Shown here in pieces: positions 22,901 through 32,400 of a stretch of 64,000 nucleotides of DNA. Position 1 is the first letter of the stretch; every line of letters starts with the position of its first letter. The DNA comes from Amoebophrya sp. A120 (lineage: Eukaryota > Sar > Dinophyceae > Syndiniales > Amoebophryaceae): positions 11,658,591-11,722,590 of the forward strand of contig CAJINV010000002.1 in the NCBI GenBank assembly GCA_905178155.1. Direction: 5' to 3'. The translations under genes were made by a program, and so were the position numbers. Under the pieces are notes generated by a model that made no database searches, was not told the DNA's origin, and worked only from the letters and a program-made list of their open reading frames with translations.

Positions 22901-24375
22901 AGTTTTGTTGGAAGCTGCATGATCAACAATTTGCGTTGTGCAAATTGTTGAAATGGTGACCCCAACAATTTGCACAACACAAATTGTTGCAGTGGCCATC
23001 TCAGCAATGTGCACTGCCAATTGTTGAAGTGGTCACTTCAACAATTCGCGTTGTGCAGCAAATTGTTGAAGTAGCCACTTCAGCAATTTGCGTTGTGCAA
23101 ATTGTTGAAGTGGGCACTCCAACAATTTGCGTTGTTGTCCAGCTTCAGTTTGCAAGCAACGTGTCACGCAGCGGCTATTGAGATGGGTACTTCAGCACTC
23201 TGGTGGAAAGTTGAAGGACTAATAGCCATTTCAATAACAAGTGCGTGACAAATTGCAAACTGAACAACAAGACAGATTCGGGCTGAAGTGAGACGGCGAG
23301 CACACCCCGCTGTCGCTTTTTTCCTCTCACTCTCACGAAAATTCTGCACGCCCCTACGTGTTGGGTGGGGAAAAACAAAACAAACGAGCGGCGCGCAGCG
23401 CCGCGGCAAGCCAAAAATTTTGGGTGGCTGCGGAAGGCGCGGCCTTCTTTTTCAAGAAGGTCACGACGCGCGCGAGTTTTTTTCTTTGTTTTTTCTCGCT
23501 GCGATGAGGGCCATTGCTCTGGGGTTTTGGCGATCAGGTATACTATTTGTGAGGGGCGTCCCGCCGCGGAACCGCTTTGCGAAGGGCCGCGACGAATACA
23601 GAAAGAAGTAACCAAATCACCACCATACCGTGGGAGGAACAGCGGCGCGGGCCACCTTTTCCCTGCACTGAGTAATGGGGGGGGGGGGGATGCATGCATG
23701 GTTTTTGGGGGCATTACTTGAATAATGGTCCGACTTTTGTTGGACGAGATCTTTGCGAAAAAACCTAGTAAGTACCAATTTGGCGGGTAGTCCTCGGATG
23801 GCCGTGCCTCGACAAACGCCGAGATCCAGCGCGTGTCCTTCGTGTTGTCCTGTCGCCCGGATTTGGTCCCGCGCGGAAAAATTAGCAAGCCGAAAACAAA
23901 ACCACCAACTGACTCAATCTTGGAACGAAATTTTTCGGGGGCAATTGGCCTCGATAGCTCCGTGACAGGCACACGAAGTTCCACTTCGTGCGGGTGCAGC
24001 GGCGGGAGAGTTCTGTTGGATGAAAAACTTTGCTGGAATGTATGGCTTCTACACTGGTACTAGAAACACGCACACCTCATCTACGACTAAATCTAGAAGT
24101 AAAACGGCAAGATACATCGTGCGTGAAAAACATCGGTGGTCCAAGCAGCAGGAAAAATGTTGATACTTGAAGCGCGTTCGCACGTCTTCCACATCCTCCA
24201 CTGCCTCTGGATGTTCGTAGGTCGAGCTCCGTGCCGTGCCATCGTGGATCGAGCTGCTCCGTGGCTGGCTTTCATGGATTGACGGTGGCTCTCCTGGATC
24301 CTCAATCGCGGGCATGTTGTTGGGTGGAGGCTGCTGCTGCTGCTGCTGCGAGTGTTCCCCAGAAGGTGCTGTCAT
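13991..24375 (-). CDS. MATH-domain USP-type pseudo-deubiquitinase fused to a long low-complexity tail with RING/U-box-like and TRAF-type zinc regions (12 exons)
   Basis: Exons: 24375-24076, 24032-23776, 22365-21860, 21383-21208, 21044-20865, 20488-20350, 20064-20019, 19691-19593, 19419-19315, 19161-18972, 18841-18756 and 18428-13991. All phases agree and the total is 6522 nt (about 2173 residues). After a Gln/Pro-rich start comes a MATH domain (about 90-255), then a USP7-like catalytic fold. The Cys box reads QPTFINSLCQ, with Thr near 311 where the nucleophilic Cys belongs. Later come LPPVLTWSLKR, FDFPR, YALYAVLV, RHYAYI (His near 553 kept), WYRFADG (first Asp position Ala) and AKMLFYIR. Deubiquitinase activity is therefore unlikely. 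The tail (from about 690) is Ser/Gln/Asn/Thr-rich. At about 1775-1910 there is a Cys/His region resembling RING/U-box (LPNGALVSLSCFCDYV, LHCPVTGAEI) followed by a TRAF-type finger (CNCQWRGSLIEYFDHVRTC). USP family: high confidence. The last-exon fusion rests on phase and one introner junction. Confidence 0.82.
18434..18755. mobile_element. Introner element, family 2 (USP-like gene, intron 11)
   Basis: 322 bp between direct repeats TCCTC (18429-18433, 18756-18760). TIR core AGGAAAAATCCCCCCTCCCC. Orientation matches the copy at 35405-35727. Excision joins EEDEED|AKRLERKK in frame. Confidence 0.93.
19697..20018. mobile_element. Introner element, family 2, reversed (USP-like gene, intron 7)
   Basis: 322 bp between direct repeats TCGAA (19692-19696, 20019-20023). 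Same TIR as the other family 2 members, but the interior is reversed relative to the copies at 18434 and 35405. Excision gives REESEF|EYALYAVLV, matching the USP fold. Confidence 0.93.
20070..20349. mobile_element. Introner element, family 3 (USP-like gene, intron 6)
   Basis: 280 bp between direct repeats ATTTC (20065-20069, 20350-20354). TIR TATCCTGAGTAAAAACGTAC and onward. Excision gives FPRVMNMAK|YLDASYKEG, as expected after the USP FPxxL segment. Together with the 19697 element it flanks a coding exon of only about 46 nt. Confidence 0.93.
22460..22536. repeat. Duplicated partial exon inside USP intron (copy 1)
   Basis: This 77 bp block is nearly identical to 23752-23832, which spans the end of the MATH-coding exon 2 and its splice donor. 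Copy 1 lacks four bases (AGTA) next to the donor. It lies about 95 bases upstream (in transcript sense) of exon 3, so the intron carries a decoy of the preceding exon end. Confidence 0.9.
22571..22616. repeat. Perfect-type hairpin in USP intron 2
   Basis: An inverted repeat with arms around TGCATGACAAATTTCCAA and its complement, separated by a few bases. It contains the TTGTCATGC motif common to the introners, so it may be a decayed introner end. Confidence 0.6.
22924..23139. repeat. About 40 bp tandem repeat, 5 to 6 copies, in USP intron 2
   Basis: Units begin CAACAATTTGCGTTGTGCAA (or close) at about 22924, 22963, 23003, 23038, 23080 and 23119. Each is partly self-complementary (CAACAATTTG / CAAATTGTTG). 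The short frames across it are translations of the repeat, not genes. Confidence 0.85.
23752..23832 (-). repeat. Duplicated partial exon (copy 2, the functional exon end)
   Basis: The 81 bp counterpart of 22460-22536. It encodes the MATH segment ending RPSEDYPPNW and the donor AATTG|GTACTT. Exon 3 starts G|TACTTTCAA, so the join reads NW|YFQDVQFL in phase. Confidence 0.85.
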
Positions 24376-25640
24376 CTTGTACTAGTTTGTGTTATACTCA
24401 CTTTCTTTTGGTCTCGCTATTACGGTCGGGAAAGATAGTAAGCTTTATTTTTCTAGTGTAGTGTAGCAGCGTTCTTGCTTCGTCGGTCCGAAGATAGAAC
24501 CTAAGCTATAGTAAGGAGTTGTACAAACAAGCGTGTTATACTTGAGCAATCGCGCGGTCAGGCAATATACAAACTCAAGATGGCCAACAGCGTTACTTAC
24601 GCAACGTGCCAATATGGGAGCTCAGGTTCTCGTTCATCCATGTGCGGCACATCCAAGCCGATAGGCCAGTCTGGTCAGGATTCTCTTTGTGTCTTAGTTA
24701 GTAGAAGAAGTGCTGCGCAACAACCTGACTAGGATCTGACAGATTCACCTTGGACATGTCAGCCGGACCCTAGGATAAGGTTCCTTCGGGTTAGAGCTAC
24801 AAAAAAAACACGTTCAGGAGCTGAGGGTACAGAAGCGCTCGTTTGGCTATAAATATAAGTCGTATGGCTAGAAGTAGAAGACCAACTTGGCTCAAAAACA
24901 GATAGACAAATTTTCATCACTAAGAGAATTTACGCTTCTTCGATTGTGGTCGAAACTTGTAGCCGCCGCTTGCGACAGAACATGTGTATGTACTATTCAA
25001 GTGTACAACATGCCATCACTATGAATTGTGATACTAAGTCCTCCTGGCTAACAGCCACGGCGCGCACATAGGCATCATTACTGCTTCACCTACGTCCGCT
25101 CGCCTGGGTAAAGTAAAAGTGCCAATAATTCATTCAAGCGTTCAGAGCGTAAGCAAGGGCAGCACCAGCAGATAGATACTCTCCGCGGATCTTTGCAAAG
25201 CACGTGGAGATGAAAGAGCATCGGCACTTTTTCTGAACAGAGCCATTCTTCTTGTTTCTGGTCCTATTTCTTGGAGCTGAAGCTGATCTATCATTTCGGA
25301 ATACGACGGATGCCAAGTATCATCCGCAAATAGCATGGAGAACTACTGGCTTCAATCACGCTTTGTGTTCCGTACTTTTGTGTTTGTGTTTCTCAGACCA
25401 TCATCGTTCGCCTACAATCTAGTACAATCTAGAGGGACCGGGCCATTTCAATCTTCATTCTGCGTTCGTGTGGCAGTGCATTGTACATGAACTATCAAAA
25501 GATGATCAAGCTCTACTTCACAAACAGATCTTCGTTGTTGGTACGTCCGTAGGCGCACGCAGCAAAGTACAAGCAACAGAAGGCCCACAAACCCATGCAT
25601 TAGAGCAGGAGCGTGGACCAGCTGGGTGGACCCCTCAGCG
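24376..25640. other. Intergenic, about 1.3 kb, no gene seen
   Basis: Only short frames without motifs on either strand. It separates the 5' end of the USP-like gene from the 3' end of the RING-CH gene, and probably holds their UTRs and the USP-like gene's promoter. Confidence 0.45.
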
Positions 25641-26798
25641 TCATTGCATCTCGAGCGTCCCCGCCTCGGCTACCTTGCTACACAGAGCCGCGATCGTCAA
25701 CGTGACCCCAAATCCGGCACACAACAGCGCACAATGCCGTTGTTGTACAGGAGCAACGCCACCTTGCTCCGGATGAAGAGGAAGTTGCAGACCCCGAAGA
25801 TTCCGTCCGTTGCGGCGCGCATTAGCATCAACGCGCCGCTCCGCCAGGGCCCGGGGTCGTAGATTGGCCGGGAAAAAAGGGTTGCGCGGGACCCGAAAAA
25901 ACTCGTTGATTTCGTTCACGTCATCCTCGAAATCGTCCTCCGCCGCGTGGACGTCGTCCAACACCAACCGACGAAAAAGACGGCGCAGTCCCGGCTCCGC
26001 GTCCTCCTGCTGCTGGCGCGCGAGCCGCGCGAGCGGACTGTGCTTCATACTGTCTCCCACGTCAAAATGAATGTCGTTGTGGTCTGAATCCCGGAAGAGT
26101 GCAGGTCCGAGCGGTCTCTTCTGTCCTCGGCGGCAACAAGCCGAACAAACGACAGAAAACAGTGCGGAAAATAAACTGGTGACGGGTACAGCCTCGTCTG
26201 CGTGGTGCCGAGTAGCTTTCAGATACACCATTAGCCGGCTGTCCCGGTACATTTCCTTGCAAGTTGGGCAATAATTTACGTCCCACACACAAACCCGGCT
26301 CTGCTGCAATTTTGCCTGTTGCCATTCCCGGACACACCGCAAGTGTACCGCACTCTGTGTGCCCCTGCAGTTGCATACGTCAACACCGAGAAAGTTGGGT
26401 ATCTTTCGGCGGCTTTTTGTGAAAGGCAACCCTAGGAAATCTTCCGGGTCCTCCTCCTGAAAGCAGATGCGACAACACAATCGCTGCTCGTCGCTACCGG
26501 CAGACGATGCTGCGCTGGAAAGAGGATGTGCATGTTGACCTCCAGCAGAAGTAGAAGCTGAGCTACTCCTCGCGCCACCGCTCCCCTCCTCGCTTAGTAC
26601 TCGCTGGACCGCAGGTGCTCGATGGCGCGGACTTGGACACCACTCGTGGTGCCTGCCAAGGTGCGACCACAGACAGCCGCAACAATCCGCGTCTTCGAGG
26701 AGAGTGGATGAGCAGAGTGGAAGGTGGCAGAATAACAAAGCAAACACAGGGAAGCAACGCCAACAGAAAGCAGCTGTACGGTAAACACAATAATCCAT
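25641..26798 (-). CDS. RING-CH (MARCH-type) membrane-associated E3 ubiquitin ligase
   Basis: Single frame of 385 residues from ATG 26798. The RING-CH (C4HC3) zinc ligands are visible: C109/C112, C142/C144, H152/C155 and C177/C180, with the characteristic CNCRGTQSAVHLRCVREWQ block and the CPTCKEMYR ending. A hydrophobic N-terminus (about 8-30) could be a signal anchor, VTSLFSALFSVVCSACC is moderately hydrophobic, and HCALLCAGFGVTLTIAALCS near the C-terminus is a likely membrane segment. Family members attach ubiquitin to membrane proteins using an E2 bound at this domain. The region between RING-CH and the C-terminus is acidic and Arg-rich without known motifs. Confidence 0.88.
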   Translation of the reverse strand: MDYCVYRTAAFCWRCFPVFALLFCHLPLCSSTLLEDADCCGCLWSHLGRHHEWCPSPRHRAPAVQRVLSEEGSGGARSSSASTSAGGQHAHPLSSAASSAGSDEQRLCCRICFQEEDPEDFLGLPFTKSRRKIPNFLGVDVCNCRGTQSAVHLRCVREWQQAKLQQSRVCVWDVNYCPTCKEMYRDSRLMVYLKATRHHADEAVPVTSLFSALFSVVCSACCRRGQKRPLGPALFRDSDHNDIHFDVGDSMKHSPLARLARQQQEDAEPGLRRLFRRLVLDDVHAAEDDFEDDVNEINEFFRVPRNPFFPANLRPRALAERRVDANARRNGRNLRGLQLPLHPEQGGVAPVQQRHCALLCAGFGVTLTIAALCSKVAEAGTLEMQ

Positions 26799-27036
26799 GG
26801 TACGCTAGACGAAATAGCAGGGACTCTGATTCTACTATGTGTCCAAAACTACATCACTGAAGGTCATTCATCGCATCAACACGTGCTGCGCTTCTTCTTT
26901 CTGGGTAAAGTCAGAACGGGCAAAGCACGTTTGTATGTGTTGGTCTTGCAGCTGCCGTGCCGAGTCGCTGAAAGAACAAAGATGACACTAGTATGAACGC
27001 ACAGCACATCATGGGAACCACGACTCGTCCATTCTG

Positions 27037-28695
27037 TCACTTGAGCTCGATGTAAGACATCCAGCAGTAGCCAAAATAGTGGAGATACTTTTCAGGATCG
27101 GTCTGAACGTCCAAGAGGTTAAAATTCAGCGTGCGTATCATGATTCTATCAACAATGTGCATGTCATCGTCATGTTCCGCGTTGAGTAGTGCCGCTGGGT
27201 CCACTTTTTCCCCGCCCATCCTGCGAAAGCAGCTCCCAACGCCCTCCGCGCTGCTGAAGCGTTTGTGGAAGTTCCACTGTAGAATACCTTCCGTGGTCTC
27301 CTCTGTGCCGAAAAGCGCAGGGAAACTAAGAACCGGAGGAATCACCGTGTACTCAACCACATTGTTTTCAAACCACTCTAGCTCCGCAGTTTTCTTCATC
27401 TTGGTCGCGGCTGCAGATGCACTTGCAGCCGCTCCTTTTTCTTCTACTGACGCAACGGGTCGCACAGACTCCCTCTCCCCCGACCCCCGGCCGGCGCTCG
27501 CAAGAATTTGTTTCGGCGTAAGCAAACGTTCCCCTCGGCTCCAGCCTAGCCCGGGCGGATAGTTGTCGTCAAGAATGAAGCGCTTGAAGCCGCGCGCGCG
27601 CAGGCTGGCGAGTCGCACGAGCGGCGCTACGTGATCGTCAAGAAAGACCAACGCTCGCTCCGGTTTGACCGCGTCGTAGAAGGTTCGCAGCCAGAACGGA
27701 TCAATTTTTGAGTCAGCAGCCGGTTGGTAAGACCCTGCCTTCTCTTCGAGGAGCGGCTGGGGGTGCGACTCTTCCGCATCCAGGAGATCTAGCTCGACGA
27801 TACGCAACTCTGTAAGATCCGGGTTATAAATCATGCGCGAAATATTAAATGAGGAGGCAAGCGAGCGGCTGCCGTTGCTGCGGTCGTGACCCTGGACTTC
27901 GTGACTTTTGCACTGGCTTTTGCATCGACTTTCGCAGGCACTCTGAAATAAATGACCAGAAGCCTTTTCCGTAGATTCCTGTGATTCCCCTTCGCGTTTT
28001 TGATCGCGTATCCCCTCATTCATCCGCAAATTTGTAATCCGCTCGCTGAGCAATCTCTGCAGTTCTTGTGGCGATTCCGCTAGATTTCCTTGGGCAAAAT
28101 CAAGGTCCGTGATGTCGGTGAAAAAGGGGCCTAAAAGATACGTATGTGCCGCGGAATTGATGAAAATTCGGCGTCTATCTCCTTGGCAAATAGGCTCAGA
28201 TAGAGGATCCATGGAGATGATTACTTTTTCTTGATTACTTCCCGCTCGACTTTCCTGCTGCTCGTGTCTCCACAACAGCGCATCCGTGCCATTTTCGTGG
28301 ACACCGAGCGCGTGTCGCAGCAAATACGTCGACTGGCCCTGGTTAAATCCGCTCTCCAGAACGGTATCGATTGCGTTTCTGTCCGCTAGACGCTTCACTT
28401 CCCGCCACAAGCCAAAGGCGTGGTTGAACTGCACACCGCATCTGTTGTGCTCCAGCGGCCGGTCCTTGTAAATTTTGGAGAACTGGATTAAGTCGTCGAC
28501 AAGGGTTTCCCGGAAATGCGACCACGGACGGGAGGTCCAGCGCGTGGAAGTGTCAGAAAGGGTTTCTTCCGACGGTTGCAGTTGCGATGACACAAGCTGC
28601 TGCGCAAATTGCGTAAACACGGCAAGAGTTGTTACCAAAATTATGCGCACACGGTGCGAAGCAGTGAACAAAACAGACCACAAGGGAGAGCCCAT
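27037..28695 (-). CDS. Secreted or membrane-anchored protein with methyltransferase-like (Rossmann) features
   Basis: Single frame of 552 residues from ATG 28695. The N-terminus is hydrophobic (VRIILVTTLAVFTQFAQQLV) and may be a signal peptide or anchor. TVLESGFNQGQSTYLLRHAL resembles motif I of class I SAM-dependent methyltransferases. Later, ERALVFLDDHVAPLVRLASL and GFKRFILDDNYPPGLG resemble the later strands of that fold. A charged Ser/Glu/Lys insert (about 215-265) and an Ala-rich insert (about 410-440) interrupt it. The C-terminus is Trp/Tyr/His-rich. The family assignment is tentative and could be wrong; the substrate is unknown. Confidence 0.6.
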   Translation of the reverse strand: MGSPLWSVLFTASHRVRIILVTTLAVFTQFAQQLVSSQLQPSEETLSDTSTRWTSRPWSHFRETLVDDLIQFSKIYKDRPLEHNRCGVQFNHAFGLWREVKRLADRNAIDTVLESGFNQGQSTYLLRHALGVHENGTDALLWRHEQQESRAGSNQEKVIISMDPLSEPICQGDRRRIFINSAAHTYLLGPFFTDITDLDFAQGNLAESPQELQRLLSERITNLRMNEGIRDQKREGESQESTEKASGHLFQSACESRCKSQCKSHEVQGHDRSNGSRSLASSFNISRMIYNPDLTELRIVELDLLDAEESHPQPLLEEKAGSYQPAADSKIDPFWLRTFYDAVKPERALVFLDDHVAPLVRLASLRARGFKRFILDDNYPPGLGWSRGERLLTPKQILASAGRGSGERESVRPVASVEEKGAAASASAAATKMKKTAELEWFENNVVEYTVIPPVLSFPALFGTEETTEGILQWNFHKRFSSAEGVGSCFRRMGGEKVDPAALLNAEHDDDMHIVDRIMIRTLNFNLLDVQTDPEKYLHYFGYCWMSYIELK

Positions 28696-29220
28696 TCTTG
28701 TTTTTTTTTTTTGGTTTTAGTGCCACTCCGGCAAATATCTGCAATCAACGGAAAGGACTGTGGTTGACAACGCGTTTCGGCCACGTTATCACTTATTACC
28801 AGTAAAGACAAGCACCGGTTAGAGACCGTCGAAAGCTACTCACACTCGCACACGAGTCGTTGCGGTTGCATCAACACCCAGCAGTTGTGGTGTCTGTGCA
28901 TTAATACCGTGCGGCCCTCTGGTGGCGGAACAGCAAAGCAGTAACTCCATTCTTCATCAAATATCCGAAGTTCATAATTCTTTCTCTAGATAAGCACATA
29001 CATGCAGACATATAGAGTCTGCACAGAGACAACTTCAGATCGGGGAGCGAGTTGCTCTTGGCTCGTTGTCCTTGTTCTGTCGCGGTCGTTCTTTATCCGA
29101 AGCTCATCTCGGATTTATCTATCAAACGAGCACGCATCTGTTTCAAGATGTCTTCCAGAACCATTCCAGTAATTACGCAAAGATCATCAGACTTATTGTC
29201 GCTAATGAAAAAATGTTTTT
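28696..29220. other. Intergenic, nothing seen
   Basis: About 525 bases, with a poly-T run near 28700 just upstream of the methyltransferase-like gene. The + strand frames starting here run antisense into the next gene and are shadows. Confidence 0.5.
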
Positions 29221-31596
29221 CTACAATGGTGTGTCCCACCCCTCGCCAGCACCTGGCGTTCCCCCCTTGTGATCTTCGCCGCTGCTTGCCAGTTCTGACG
29301 CGTAAAGGTCCAAAAAGGATTCCGGCTCCGCTGCTTGCCCTGGACCCCCAGTGTCGTCAACGTCCCAGTAGTTTCCGCCGTCCCAAGCAGTTTGGTTTCC
29401 CCCGGCAGCGCCCGCTACTTCGCCGACGTCGAGCCTCAGGTCCGCGTCGCCCTTACTCTGTTCATCCCCGGAAGACTTCGATGTGCCCTCCTCTGCTGCG
29501 AGAAAGGCTTCGAACGACGAAGCTCTTTTTTCATTTCCTTCCAACTCCTTCAGACTGGGGATCACCGCGTCGTTGCTGGTGTCCTCCGCGGCACTGCTGG
29601 GGTCGAGTCGGAAGTTGTCGTCTCGAGGTAACACGATCGGGACGGGAACCTTCTTGTCGTAGAACGTATTAAACATCTCTTTGAACGTATTGTAGTGGAT
29701 GTCCACCACGTCCTTCACATTCGCGCTGTATCCGCCCGCCAAAACCGCCGCCGTTGGGAGAAACGCTTCCTCGCAGAACTTGAACACCCACCGGTCTCGC
29801 TGCCGCAACGCTTCTTTACTCACGTCTAAGCTGCTGATGGAGGGGACGGAGGACTTGTGCGGATCTGCGCCGGCGACGTAAACGACGAGATCGAAGGTGT
29901 CAGACAGGTACTCCTTCGCGCCGTAGTATTCTTCGACGTCTTGCAGTGTTTGCTTCACCATTTCCAGGTACTCCTCGTCCTTGGCGTTCATGGAAAGTTC
30001 ATTGTCCATGAAGCTTCTCCTGCGGTGCTCGAACGCGTCGGAGGGCGCGTGTAGAGAAACTGTTTTCACGTACGGGTGGGGAATCCGTTCGAAAAAGGGG
30101 GAAAATTCCGGATCCTCCTCCACGACCGCACTCCAGAACTCCGGGGCGCACTCGTAGTCAGGGACCGGCCGGTTGATCCGCCCCACTTTTGCCTTGTTCA
30201 GTTTGTGGTGGTACAAATGGTCCAACACGTCGCCGTCCTCGAGACCAAACCGGTTGTGCGGCTGGATAAAGCGGAGCACATCGTTCTCCTTGTCGACGGC
30301 GAATTCCGGCTCGTAAACACCGAGGACGCCGCCCCGCACCGTGGTTTTGTAGAGGGGGGGAAAAAAGTTGTTCAGCCCGTTCGGGCGATGCGATGTGAAA
30401 TCCATCACTAGAGCGCCTTTCTTCAGCATCCCTTTCGCGCGAAGAACTTGGAGGGAAATGGCGATGTCATTGACGACGCAGTACTGGTCGCCGCCGTGCG
30501 GTGCGGCCTGCGTGTGCCCGCCGCCAAGGCTCATGCCGCAGGTTTTCGTGTGCAATGCGTCTTCGAAAGCGGCGAGAGTGGACGCGCAGTCGAAGTAGAC
30601 GTCCTTTTTGAGCACGTCCTGATTGTAGGGAAGAAAAAACTCCATGTTCGGTTTCGGAAACTCGGCCACGGCGTCTTTCTGAAGGTAGTCTTCCAAAAAT
30701 CGTTTCTTGTACCTGCTCGTGTGAAACAGCTGGACCGCCGTCTTGACGTGCTCGAGCCGGTCGATGGAACTGAACTCCTTCCGAAACGGTCTGGCATCCT
30801 CGCCGGGAAGGGGCTTCTTGCTCTCCTTGCGCGGGTGGATGAATTCCACTTCTCTACCCCGGTACTTTTTCGCACTGTAACCTTTCTTGATCCGTTCGTA
30901 GAGCAGCTTGTACTTTTCCTCGTGCATTTTTTCCCCCTTGTACAGATTGTCCACTCTTCTGAAGTACCTGATCCGCATCGGGTTCTCCCGTTCGTCCATC
31001 GAGGCGTCGTCCGTGTCGGGAGAATCGTGGCGGCGTCCGCGCCGACCCCCGCTGCGGCGCGGGCTCCTCCGCTCCTCGCGATCCCGCCCGGCACGGGGCT
31101 CTTCCTTCGCTCCCTCCGCTCCGAAGGCGTCGAACATGTTTGCGGCCCGCACGAGTTTCCGTTCCTCCTTCTCGCGCTCGAGTTCGCGCTCGCGTTCCTC
31201 CTGCAAGCGTCGCCGCTCCTCGCGCTTCGCTCGGTCTTGCTCTTCCCGCTCCTTGATCGCCTCTTCGCGGATCCGTGCGATCTCCGCCTCCTGGCGTTCG
31301 TACTCCGCCATCTTGAACTTCTCGAGGACTGCGGTATCATTTTCTTTCACCGCCCGGTTGTACTCGTCGTACTCGGCCTTCCAAGCGTGAAACTCGGCGA
31401 GTCGTGTCGCGGTCTCGGCCGGGATCTCCCCCCTCTCGTTGTATGCGAACCACTCCTCCTCGGTTTCCAGCCACGGTGCTGTTGGTGTGCCCCATTGCAA
31501 ATCCGCTACGTTGTCGGTGCGAACGAGAACAGGATCGCCGCGCTCCCACCCGTTCACGAACCCTTGCTTCCCGTGAGGAACGTAAGCATACGACAT
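29221..31596 (-). CDS. Histone-deacetylase-fold protein with altered catalytic residues and long N-terminal coiled coil
   Basis: Single frame of 791 residues from ATG 31596. Residues about 85-150 form a Glu/Arg coiled coil, followed by an Arg-rich stretch. The arginase/deacetylase fold covers about 320-645: LGGGHTQAAPHGG (358-370), CVVNDIAISLQVL, VMDFTSHRPNGLNNFF (398-412), VVYVAGADPHKSS (571-583) and LAGGYS (619-624). Against the family pattern GGxHHA, the second His is Thr362. Against DLDVH, the zinc Asp is Thr401, while D399, H403 and D578 are kept. The active site thus lacks one zinc ligand and one catalytic His, so it may be a reader or scaffold, or use different chemistry. The tail after about 690 is acidic and low-complexity. 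Confidence 0.8.
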   Translation of the reverse strand: MSYAYVPHGKQGFVNGWERGDPVLVRTDNVADLQWGTPTAPWLETEEEWFAYNERGEIPAETATRLAEFHAWKAEYDEYNRAVKENDTAVLEKFKMAEYERQEAEIARIREEAIKEREEQDRAKREERRRLQEERERELEREKEERKLVRAANMFDAFGAEGAKEEPRAGRDREERRSPRRSGGRRGRRHDSPDTDDASMDERENPMRIRYFRRVDNLYKGEKMHEEKYKLLYERIKKGYSAKKYRGREVEFIHPRKESKKPLPGEDARPFRKEFSSIDRLEHVKTAVQLFHTSRYKKRFLEDYLQKDAVAEFPKPNMEFFLPYNQDVLKKDVYFDCASTLAAFEDALHTKTCGMSLGGGHTQAAPHGGDQYCVVNDIAISLQVLRAKGMLKKGALVMDFTSHRPNGLNNFFPPLYKTTVRGGVLGVYEPEFAVDKENDVLRFIQPHNRFGLEDGDVLDHLYHHKLNKAKVGRINRPVPDYECAPEFWSAVVEEDPEFSPFFERIPHPYVKTVSLHAPSDAFEHRRRSFMDNELSMNAKDEEYLEMVKQTLQDVEEYYGAKEYLSDTFDLVVYVAGADPHKSSVPSISSLDVSKEALRQRDRWVFKFCEEAFLPTAAVLAGGYSANVKDVVDIHYNTFKEMFNTFYDKKVPVPIVLPRDDNFRLDPSSAAEDTSNDAVIPSLKELEGNEKRASSFEAFLAAEEGTSKSSGDEQSKGDADLRLDVGEVAGAAGGNQTAWDGGNYWDVDDTGGPGQAAEPESFLDLYASELASSGEDHKGGTPGAGEGWDTPL

Positions 31597-32400
31597 GTTT
31601 TCCGCGCTCTTGTGTCGCGCGCAAGAGTTCTTCTAACTCTGGATGAGAAAGTCTAGTGTCTCAGGAATCGGAGGGCAGCTTTTATTTTTCATCTCGGAAA
31701 TAATTCTTTAGCATTTCGAACCGGATCCATGTCTCTTGCCGACAAGTAAAGCTCAACTCCATTCGTGACGTCGCTGTTGCGGATGAGTATTGAAGTGAAA
31801 GTGAAGCGATCCCCTTTTCTGACGCTTACGCTTTGGAACAGCAGTTGCTCATCCATCGACTTCTTAGTGTGGTGATCGCAAACATGTTTTTCATTTCTCT
31901 ATTCCCGGTTAAAATTTTGTACACAAGTTCATCTGAGAGAGTTGAAGTTTCTTAGAATTCCTCTCGAGATCGCGCCCGCAAAATTGCGTAAAGTAAAAAC
32001 TAAAAACAAAATTATTGTACATGCGTTTGGTTGAAAAGATTTTCTGAAAGATTTGCTTCTTGCGTTTGCTGATTTGTGCCAACGATAAATACAGTTTCTG
32101 AATCTGAAAAGTTAAGGTAGAGTTTGTCAAGTTCTGCTGAATCGATCCTGCTACTACTAAAATTTTGGTTTACTTAGTTTGTCTGATACGTCAACTTTTT
32201 TCTGGAGCTAGTATACGAACGCGTATTACTTCTCATCAAACGATTCATCTCCGCCCGGTTGAATTTGCTGAAAACTGAATATAGTAATGTTTTGTTTGAA
32301 ATCGCACCGGTACATACTCGAAGCGAAAATTAGTGCTTTGAAGCGAAAATTAGTGTTACGAAATACATACAAACCCAAGCACTTACCATTTTCGCACCTC
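31597..32400. other. Intergenic, about 800 bases, nothing seen
   Basis: AT-rich with only short frames. It lies between the HDAC-fold gene start and the EF-hand gene end. Confidence 0.5.

Noticed and set aside
22829-23181. Short frames with repeated peptides (IVEVATSAICVVQ and similar)
   Set aside because: They are translations of the 40 bp tandem repeat inside an intron, readable on both strands.
24880-24900. CTTGGCTCAAAAACAG as a possible dinoflagellate spliced-leader sequence
   Set aside because: It matches only the last few bases of the known leader, and no following donor or snRNA-like context is present.
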